In this document: one piece after another, positions 57,365-64,000 of the stretch
Layout of the letters: each line of letters starts with the position of its first letter
Position numbering within the stretch: the stretch's first letter is position 1
From: Alviniconcha marisindica
Lineage: Eukaryota; Mollusca; Gastropoda; Provannidae
DNA length: 64,000 nt
NCBI GenBank assembly: GCA_018857735.1
Contig: JABMCL010003159.1
Coordinates: 259,501 to 323,500 of the forward strand
Reading direction: 5' to 3'
The notes under the pieces: model-generated
Seen by the model: only the letters and a program-made list of their open reading frames with translations
Database searches by the model: none
Told to the model about the DNA's origin: nothing
Program-made: the position numbers and the translations under genes

Positions 57365-57697
57365 ATGTGTGCGTGCGTGCGTATGTCTGTCTGTCTGTCT
57401 AGGAGGGTGTGACTGTGTACAGTATGTGTGTGTGTGTATTTGTGTGTGTGTTGTGTGTGTGTGTGTGCGTGTGTGTGTGCATGTACATATGTGCATGTGT
57501 GTGTGTTGGCTCATGTGCTTATACTGTGTGCTTTGTTTATGTGAGTGTTTCTGAGAGCAAAACAAAGGAAGCTTTTTGTATCAAATAGAGAATACAGAAA
57601 GAGACATTCACTGAGAAGTTAGATTACTTGTTTCTAGATTTTTTATTTACTTTTTTTCTTTTTCTTCAGCACGTGGATGGATGCCATTTGCAGTGTG
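48281..57697 (+). CDS. PH-domain protein, evectin/PLEKHB-like, 3' end beyond window
   Basis: Exons 48281-48320, 48769-48884, 50198-50361 and 57670-57697 join in consistent phase to 116 codons. The ATG directly follows a TTTTTTTCAG acceptor, so at least one 5'UTR exon lies upstream. The reading starts MTQVKSGSLRKHS, then WNRVWVILYKDTNLVVYKK, then WFLADSEQDL, and ends with TWMDAIC. This is the PH-domain order: opening strands, the W-x-x-R-x-W-V strand, and the closing helix with its invariant Trp. The opening is like evectins (PLEKHB1/2), which bind phosphatidylserine or phosphoinositides on endosomes, but other small PH proteins are possible. Intron 3 is 7.3 kb and contains another gene on the opposite strand. 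Confidence 0.8.
48885..49640. repeat. 56 bp minisatellite derived from PH-gene donor junction
   Basis: The real donor (CTCTTT|GTAAGTATCTGT at 48884/48885) is followed by about twelve units. Each runs CTCTTGTTGTAAGTATCTGTG, then CTTTTTACATTGTTAGGCAA and GGTGGTGACT. Most units keep the intact GTAAGTATCTG donor; a few have GCAAGTAGCTG. Confidence 0.9.
49930..50197. repeat. ~67 bp minisatellite derived from PH-gene acceptor junction
   Basis: Four units precede the real acceptor at 50197/50198. Each holds GTCCTTTCTTACAC or TATACAG followed by GARGTGAGGAAAGGGTTTG, closely matching the exon start GAAGTGAGGAAATGGTTTGC. The copies ending at 49935 and about 50071 keep the AG; those near 50004 and 50138 have ACTGG instead. 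Confidence 0.88.
50385..50800. repeat. GT-rich imperfect tandem repeat
   Basis: GTGTGTGTGGATAT and GGTGTTTGTG motifs recur after exon 50198-50361. Spurious frames only. Confidence 0.8.
51185..51660 (-). mobile_element. 3' end of a non-LTR retrotransposon (LINE)
   Basis: On the minus strand 51425-51545 reads SFTAVSVFSPSTWNDLPRPL then SLDSFKCNLKTFLF. This is the C-terminal signature of many LINE reverse transcriptases (f.v..p..WN.LP...R...sl..FK..Lkt.lf). The downstream part includes a (TG)n tract and an AT-rich tail. It is a short 5'-truncated copy. Confidence 0.65.
52500..52660. repeat. ~30 bp minisatellite
   Basis: About five units of GTGATCAGTGTCWGGCTGTCCAGATGRCA type. Confidence 0.85.
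52757..52762 (-). terminator. Polyadenylation signal of the secreted peptide gene
   Basis: AATAAA on the minus strand about 100 bases beyond the stop codon at 52864-52866. Confidence 0.6.
52864..53193 (-). CDS. Secreted Gly/His/Tyr-rich peptide, 109 aa
   Basis: I do not recognise a named family. The ORF starts with a clean signal peptide (MKTAALLLVAMVLLPALISA, cleavage probably before APGF). The mature part, about 89 residues, is rich in Gly, His, Tyr, Pro and Ser and has no Cys. Short repeats of the type YPSHGGH and GYRP recur, and basic residues (RR, KK) are scattered through it. ATG at 53193 was chosen over upstream in-frame codons because the signal peptide starts there and an acceptor (TTCCAG at 53238-53243) precedes it. 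A TATA box, 5'UTR donor and AATAAA signal complete the unit. Such composition fits a shell- or cuticle-matrix protein, a metal-binding peptide or a glycine-rich antimicrobial peptide; none is proven. It lies antisense within intron 3 of the PH-domain gene. Confidence 0.8.
   Translation of the reverse strand: MKTAALLLVAMVLLPALISAAPGFPSRRYSGYPSHGGHHDSYPSHGGHQDHHGSGYRPGYRPSHGGYPQQHFRQGSGHSGHPGSYKQPSYPYPKKPVGHHPRPFGGRRY
53765..53885. repeat. Short block of the ATGTATCAGTTGTCCAGCTG repeat family
   Basis: Three to four units of the same family that makes up 60540-62260. Lies in the 5'UTR intron of the secreted peptide gene. Confidence 0.8.
55267..55316 (-). other. Noncoding first exon of the secreted peptide gene
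   Basis: The exon ends at 55267 with CCCACA|GTAAGT on the minus strand. Its start is inferred at about 25-30 bases from the TATA box. The intron runs to the acceptor at 53238, which opens the coding exon about 44 bases before its ATG. Confidence 0.5.
55342..55350 (-). promoter_or_regulatory. TATA box of the secreted peptide gene
   Basis: On the minus strand the sequence reads GATATAAAG. About 75 bases further along that strand is a GTAAGT donor (55266-55261), so a short noncoding first exon would lie between. Confidence 0.55.
55490..55905. repeat. (TG)n-rich region
   Basis: Long GT tracts mixed with GTGTATGTGTGC motifs. No gene. Confidence 0.9.
57285..57500. repeat. (TG)n microsatellite block
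   Basis: Near-pure TG repeats, a (TCTG)n stretch, then further TG tracts. Confidence 0.95.
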
Positions 57698-57840
57698 GTA
57701 TGTAGCCCTGCCATTACAATTTCTTCTTTGGGTACTGCAATGTTTGGTGTTTGAAGTGTGAGGGTGCATGTGTGTGTGTGTGTGTGTGTGTGTGTGAGTG
57801 TTCAGCATATATTTGTTTTTGTGTATGTGTGTGTGGAGGG

Positions 57841-57861
57841 GAGGGGGGGGGGGGGGGGGGG
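57841..57861. repeat. Poly(G) tract
   Basis: Run of about 20 G after a TG tract. Confidence 0.85.
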
Positions 57862-58299
57862 CATGAGTGGGTGTAGATTTGTGGATTTGCGTGTGTGTGG
57901 CCACATGTGATGTGCATGTATGTTCCAGGAAAACAATTTTAATGCGGAAGCATTAACTGCACCTGAGCAATAAATGTGCCCACCAATTAATCATGAGTGA
58001 CAGGTCTCAGTGAGTGTTTCCAGTCATCCAGATGTCTTATAATTTGGTACCCAACACACCTTGATGCAGTGTTGAGTGCAGTACAGCAAACCTATTATTT
58101 GAAGACCTGATGAGCACTATGTGTGTGAACTACAGTTTGAACAACATTTAAACAGTTTAATTCATTTTACATTTTACTGTTGTGTGCTGCTTGCAATTTT
58201 TTTTTTAATCTTCTCACTTTTGGTCAAGACTGTCACCAGATAGGACTATTATGTGGCCTGTGTTATCGGCACTCACCACCCCACAGAGAAAAGAGTAGT

Positions 58300-58384
58300 A
58301 CAAGTAGTGTGGTCTTGATGCACTGAGCATTAATGGAATCATGCGCTATAAAAGTGGACATCATCATCATCATCATCATCATCA
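58300..58384. repeat. Retrotransposon tail-like fragment
   Basis: ATGCGCTATAAAAGTGGACA followed by (ATC)n is typical of the 3' end of LINE/SINE copies. Confidence 0.4.
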
Positions 58385-58436
58385 CCTTTGTCCATCCATC
58401 CACTGATCCAGATTCAACTCGTCTGTCTTGCTTTGC

Positions 58437-58672
58437 TTAACCCTTCCACTGTCACAACATCGCTTGAAAACGACCAATAGAAGTGCGAGATCTGAAATCC
58501 TTAATTCCTTTTTTTTCCTTTTTGCATTAGCATTTGAAAGGATTTCCACCAGAACACACAGTATCAAAAGTAGATTTGTTATACTAGGACCGGAAAAAAT
58601 ATACTATTTTCAGGCCTGTGTGTGCACTGTTCAACATGAAAATTTGACTGCCTGGGGCAGTGAAAGGGTGAA
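58437..58672. mobile_element. piggyBac-type MITE, second copy
   Basis: Starts TTAACCCTTCCACTG and ends GGCAGTGAAAGGGTGAA. The interior matches 12643-12873 throughout (GACCAATARAAGTGC, TGAAAGGATTT). The right TTAA has decayed to TGAA. Confidence 0.7.
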
Positions 58673-58721
58673 ATGCTAGTGTGGGTGAATGTGAATCACA
58701 GAACTTGAAAGTAGATGAGAG

Positions 58722-59345
58722 GTACATATACCTGTGTCACAGTAGGTGAGAGGTGTGTGCATCTGTGCCACAGTAGCTGGTGTGTATGTGTACCTGTGTC
58801 ACAGTAGATGAGAGGTGTGTGCATCTGTGCCACAGTAGCTGGTGTGTATGTGTACCTGCGTCACAGTAGCTGAGAGGTGTGTGCACCTGTGCCACAGTAG
58901 CTGGTGTGTATGTGTACCTGTGTCACAGTAGCTGGTGTGTATGTGTACCTGCATCACAGTAGCTGAGAGGTGTGTGCACCTGTGCCAGAGTAGCTGGTGT
59001 GTATGTGTACCTGTGTCACAGCAGCTGAGAGGTGTGTGCACCTGTACCACAGTAGCTGGTGTGTATGTGTACCTGTGTCACAGTAGCTGGTGTGTATGTG
59101 TACCTGTGTCACAGCAGCTGAGAGGTGTGTGCACCTGTGCCACAGTAGCTGGTGTGTATGTGTACCTGCGTCACAGTAGCTGAGAGGTGTGTGCATCTGT
59201 GCCACAGTAGCTGGAGTGTATGTGTACCTGTGTCACAGTAGCTGAGAGGTGTGTGCACCTGTGCCACAGTAGCTGGTGTGTATGTGTACCTGCGTCACAG
59301 TAGCTGAGAGGTGTGTGCACCTGTGCCACAGTAGCTGGTGTGCAT
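58722..59345. repeat. 30/60 bp minisatellite with CACAGTAGCTG
   Basis: Alternating units of GTGTGTATGTGTACCTGTGT and AGAGGTGTGTGCACCTGTGC, each followed by CACAGTAGCTG. The same family continues at 62265-63968. Confidence 0.9.
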
Positions 59346-60454
59346 GTGTATCTACTGATAGTACCAATACCACTGAGCTATAGTTCATATCCCATCTACA
59401 TGATGGTTAGGAAACAGCACAGCAATTCAGTGGCCTTTGTTGGCTTTGATTAGTGTTCTGAAGCTGTCAGCTGAGTCAGTCCAGTGTGACTGGCTGTGAA
59501 CTGGGGTGTTGTAGAGGTGGTTGGGCCACCAGGGACAGTCTGCACACAAGTTGTATGGAGGGCTGGTGGTGCAGAGCAAGTGCACTCACTTTCAAAGTCA
59601 AAAGCCAAGTTAAATTATTTTTCCAGTACAGCTACTGAACTAGGAATAGTAGTTACTAGTACTAACTACTGTTAGTACAGTACTAGTACTAGCAGTAACT
59701 TGAACAAGTTGAAGGCAAACGTTCACTGGTAAAAACTGGCATGTACAACTACAACTGCCAATCTAACAGAACCACTGAGTCCAATGTTCCGGTCTTCCCT
59801 TATCTTGAACTTCACAAATTAATTCACACTGATTGAGCCTAGTTCAGAAGTTGCTGATTTAGGTAAGGTGATCAAGCTCTATTTTTGTCCCTTCACATTC
59901 TAAATAAGTTGTTGCTTTTTAATGCCAGGTTAACAAGGTAGGTCATTGAGCATGAGATTCTTCTTCCACCATTCCATGTGGAACCACCTTCAGTGCTTTA
60001 CTTTAGCTTTCAGTTTTACTTTTAGAGCTCTGCAATGATTGATGTTGTGAGTGTAACAGGGAATGTACATTATATTATAATATATTGCTTTGAGGCAGTT
60101 CGAGTTTGACCAAGGTGCCCATTAATGCCCAACTGTGCATCCCTTATGCACTAGAGCTGAAAAGGACGCACTAAACTTATGCCTAGAGGGTCCCATGGGA
60201 TGCACTAAGAAAGTGCTAGGAAATCCAGACCTCCTGATCCCAACTGACCGAAAATGGGATCATGTCAGCTATTCCTGCCACATCTGTCTCAAAACCAACA
60301 GCTACCTTACACTATGTTACTGACAAGAACACAGTCCCCCAGACTTCATGAGGTGCTGGTACACAGGACTACACAGGCTATTTCAACATCAGTGCTCAGA
60401 CATAAATACACCACCACACACCTAACAAAGATTTTTAAACAAGTAAGTAGTAAA

Positions 60455-60526
60455 CATGGTGCTTAACGTCCACTGAAACCATATGGCTTATTAGGGATGG
60501 GGAGAGGGGGGGGGGGGGGGGGGATG
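60455..60526. repeat. Dispersed fragment plus poly(G)
   Basis: GTGCTTAACGTCCACTGAAA and ATATGGCTTATTAGGGA match 880-925; a run of about 20 G follows. Confidence 0.6.
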
Positions 60527-60539
60527 AGATTATATGACT

Positions 60540-62260
60540 ACTGTCACCACCAGTATTAGATCCAGCATGTATCAGTTGTCCAGCTGATGCGAGTTAGATC
60601 TGGCATATATCCATTGTCTGGCTGGTGCAGGTTCGATCCGGCATGTATCAGTTGTCTGGCATGTATCAGTTGTCCAGCTGATGCAGGTTAGATCCGGCAT
60701 GTATCAGTTGTCAGGCTGATACAAGTTAAATCCGACATGTATCTGTTGTCCAGCTGATGCAAGTTAGATCTGGCATGTATCAGTTGTCCCGCATGTATCA
60801 GTTGTCAAGCTGATACAAGTTAAATCCAGCATGTATCAGTTATACAGCATAAATCAGTTGTCCAGCTGATGAAAATTAGATCCGAGATGTATCAGTTGTC
60901 CAACTGATGTTCGTTAGATTTCAGCATGTATCAGTTGTCTGGCTGATTCAAGTTAGATCCAGCATGTATCAGTTGTACGGCATGTATCAGTTGCGAAGCA
61001 GATACAAGTTAGATCTGACATGTATCAATTGTCAAGCAGATACAAGTTAGATCCGACATGTATCAGTTGTCCAGCTGATGTTAGTTAGATCCGACATGTA
61101 TCAGCTGTCCAGCATGTATCAGTTGTCCAGCTGATGCAAGTTAGAACTGGCATGTATCAGTTGTCCGGCATGTGTCCACTGTCCAGCTGATGCAAGTTAG
61201 ATTTAATATGTATCAGTTGTCCAGCAGATGTAAGTTAGATCCGACATATATCAGTTGTCCAGCAGATGGAAGTTAGATCCGGTATCAATCAGTTATACCA
61301 CATGTATTAGTTGTCCAGCTGATGTAAGTTAGATCCGGTATCAATCAGTTATACCGCATGTATTAGTTGTCCATCTGATGTAAGTTAGATCCGACATATA
61401 TCAGTTGTCCAGCAGATGTAAGTTAGATCCGGTATCAATCAGTTATACCACATGTATTAGTTGTCCAGCTGATGTAAGTTAGATCCAACATATATCAGTT
61501 GTCCAGCAGATGTAAGTTAGATCCGGTATCAATCAGTTATACCACATGTATTAGTTGTCCAGCTGATGTAAGTTAGATCCGGTATCAATCAGTTATACCA
61601 CATGTATTAGTTGTCCAGCTGATGTAAGTTAGATCCGGTATCAATCAGTTATACCCCATGTATTAGCTGTCCAGCTGATGTAAGTTAGATCCGACATGTA
61701 TCAGTTGTCCAGCTGATGTTAGTTAGATCTGACATGTATCAGTTGTCCAGCATGTATCAGTTGTCCAGCTGATGTAAGTTAGATCCGACATGTATCAGTT
61801 GTCCAGCTGATGTTAGTTAGATCTGACATGTATCAGTTGTCCAGCATGTATCAGTTGTCCAGCTGATGCAAGTTAGATCCGCCATGTATCAGTTGTCAAG
61901 CTGATGCAAGTTATATCCGCCATGTGTCAGATGTCTGACATGTATCAGTTGTCCAGCATGTATCAGTTGTCAAGCTGATGCAAGTTATATCCGCCATGTG
62001 TCAGATGTCTGACATGTATCAGGTGACCAGCTGATGAAAGTTAGATCTGCCATGTCAAACTGATGCAAGTTACATCCGGCATGCATCAGTGGTCCAGCTG
62101 ATGCAAATTAGATCCAGCATGTATCTGTTATATGGCACATATCAGTTGTCCAGCTGATGCAAGTTAGGTCCCACATGGATTAGTTGTCCAGCTGATGCAG
62201 GTTAGATCTGACATGCATCAGTTGTATGGCATATATATCTGTTGTCCAACTGATGTAACA
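60540..62260. repeat. 38 bp satellite-like array with CAG and GTAAGT motifs
   Basis: About 45 units of GATCCGACATGTATCAGTTG plus TCCAGCTGATGYAAGTTA, with longer composite units. Many units between 61220 and 61800 read TTGTCCAG-CTGAT-GTAAGTTAG. Confidence 0.92.
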
Positions 62261-62264
62261 CAAG

Positions 62265-62295
62265 AGAGGTGTGTGTACCTGTACCACAGTAGCTG

Positions 62296-62363
<68 letters not shown>

Positions 62364-62371
62364 TGTGTGTG

Positions 62372-62409
<38 letters not shown>

Positions 62410-63098
62410 TGTGTGTGTGTGGTGTGTGTGTGTGTGTGTGTGTGTGCATGTGTGTGTGTCACAGTAGCTGAGAGGTGTGTGTGTGTGTGTGTGTGTGTGT
62501 GTCATGTGGTGTGTGTGCAGTGTGAGGTGTGTGTGTGTGTGTGTGTGTGTGCATTGTGTTGTGTGTGCACAGTAGCTGAGAGGTGTGTGTGTGTGTGGTG
62601 TGTGTGTGGCATGTGTGCATGTGTGTGTCACAGTAGCTGAGAGGTGTGTGTGTGTGTGTGCATTGTGTGTGTTGTCACAAGTAGTGGGTGTGTGTGTGTG
62701 TGTGGTGTTTGTGTGTGCATGTGTATATTTTGTGTGTGTGCACAGTAGCATGGTGTGTTGTGTGTGTGTTTGTGGTGTGGTGTGTGTGTGTGCATGTGTG
62801 GTGTGTGTCACAGTAGCTGAGAGGTGTGTGGGGGTGTGTGTGTGTGTGTGTGCATGTGTGTGTGTCACAGTAGCTGAGAGGTGTGTTGTGTGTGTGTGCA
62901 TGGTGTGTGTGTACAGTAGCTGAGAGGTGTGTGTGTGTGGTGTGTGTGTGTGTGTGTGTGCATGTGTGTGTGTCACAGTAGCTGAGAGTGTGTGTGTGTG
63001 TGTGTGTGTGCATGTGTGTGTGTCACAGTAGCTGAGAGGTGTGTGTGTGTGTGGTGTGTGTGTGTGTGGTGTGTGTGTGTGTGTGTTGTGTGGTGTGT

Positions 63099-63152
<54 letters not shown>

Positions 63153-63968
63153 GTGTGTGTGTGGTGTGTGTGTGTGTGTGTGCATGTGTGTGTGTCACAG
63201 TAGCTGAGAGGTGTGTGTGTGTGTGTGTGCATGTGTGTGTGTCACAGTAGCTGAGAGGTGTGTGTGTGTGTTGTCAGTGTGGTGTGGTGTGTGTGTGCAT
63301 GTGTGTGTGTCACAGTAGCTGAGAGGTGTGTGTGTGTGTGTGGTGTCACAGTAGCTGAGAGGTGTGTGTGTGTGTGTGTGTGTGCATGTGTGTGTGTCAC
63401 AGTAGCTGAGAGGTGTGTGTGTGTGTGTGTGCATGTGTGTGTGTCACAGTAGCTGAGAGGTTGTGTCGTGTGTGTGTGTGTGTGTGTGCATGTGGTGTGT
63501 GTCACAGTAGCTGAGAGTGTGTGTGTGTTGTGTGTGTGTGTGCATGTGTGTGTGTACAGTAGCTGAGAGGTGTGTGTGTGTGGTGTGTTGTCACAGTAGC
63601 TGAGAGGTGTGTGTGTGTGCATGTGTGTGTGTCACAGTAGCTGAGAGGTGTGTGTGTGTGTGGATGCATGTGTGTGTGTCACAGTAGCTGAGAGGTGTGT
63701 GTGTGTGTGTGTGTGTGTGCATGTGTGGTGTCACAGTAGCGAGAGGGTGTGTGTGTGTGTGTGTGTGCATGTGTGTGTGTACAGTAGTGAGAGTGTGTGT
63801 GTGTGTGTGTGTGTGTGCATGTGTGTGTTCAGTAGCTGAGAGGTGTGGTGTGTGTGTGTGTGTGTGCATGTGTGTGTGTCACAGTAGCTGAGAGGTGTGT
63901 GTGTGTGTGTGTGTGTGTGCATGTGTGTGTGTCACAGTAGCTGAGAGGTGTGTGTACTTGTGTCACAG
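62265..63968. repeat. TG-expanded CACAGTAGCTGAGAGGTG array
   Basis: About 25 units of GTCACAGTAGCTGAGAGGTG separated by (TG)n of varying length and GCATGTG. It is the TG-expanded form of 58722-59345. The last unit runs straight into the possible exon at 63969. Confidence 0.92.
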
Positions 63969-64000
63969 CTGCCACCCCCGCCCCAGAAGGAAGGAGGCTC
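63969..64000 (+). CDS. Possible fifth exon of the PH-domain gene, cut by right edge
   Basis: After a TGTCACAG acceptor the sequence opens in phase 0, matching the phase-0 end of exon 57670-57697, and reads LPPPPQKEGG. A proline-rich stretch after a PH domain is plausible. Only 32 bases are visible, so this is tentative. Confidence 0.35.
   Translation, partial: MPPPPQKEGG

Noticed and set aside
62202..63922. Long open frames of alternating His/Thr or Cys/Val
   Set aside because: They are translations of (CA)n/(TG)n repeats and remain open in several frames at once. The same applies to frames in 1470-1868, 13223-13914, 30810-31213, 33238-33523, 55405-56012 and others.

Overview
The window is nuclear DNA from an animal, most likely a mollusc or another lophotrochozoan. 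That assignment is inference. It rests on short conserved exons with GT-AG introns, very dense (CA)n/(TG)n microsatellites, many 30-60 bp minisatellites, MITE-like elements and a non-LTR retrotransposon tail. There are no bacterial operons, ribosome binding sites or CRISPR arrays. Most open frames in the window are translations of CA/TG or other tandem repeats and are not genes.

The left part (about 1.7-25.2 kb, minus strand) holds a TDRD12-like gene of the germline piRNA pathway. I could trace 21 exons with consistent splice phases, giving 1,358 codons plus one base. The order is an N-terminal Tudor domain, a long Ser-rich linker, a divergent DEAD-box helicase core, a CCCH zinc finger and the start of a C-terminal Tudor domain. 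The 3' end lies beyond the left edge.

The centre (about 27.6 or 30.0 to 42.4 kb, plus strand) holds an ALPK1-like gene, head to head with TDRD12. It has the ALPK1 N-terminal sensor domain, a Ser/Thr-rich linker and a complete C-terminal alpha-kinase domain with its zinc ligands. Residues reported to contact ADP-heptose in human ALPK1 look conserved. The first coding exon is uncertain.

The right part (about 48.3-64 kb, plus strand) holds a PH-domain gene resembling evectin/PLEKHB. Four coding exons are seen, with a possible fifth at the right edge. A small gene for a secreted Gly/His/Tyr-rich peptide (109 aa) lies antisense inside its large third intron. This small gene has its own TATA box, a 5'UTR intron and an AATAAA signal.

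The most unusual structure is in the introns. In two unrelated genes (TDRD12 intron 5793-7549; PH-gene intron 48885-50197) both ends of one intron are minisatellites. In each case the repeat unit looks like a copy of the adjacent splice junction, carrying the donor or acceptor plus the exon edge. Further arrays near the right edge carry a splice-site-like motif in every unit. The other notable elements are two TTAA-flanked MITEs, a 532 bp inverted-repeat element with a 19 bp perfect hairpin and a broken SAP-like ORF, a foldback repeat, and a decayed copy of an ALPK1 exon segment in the next ALPK1 intron.
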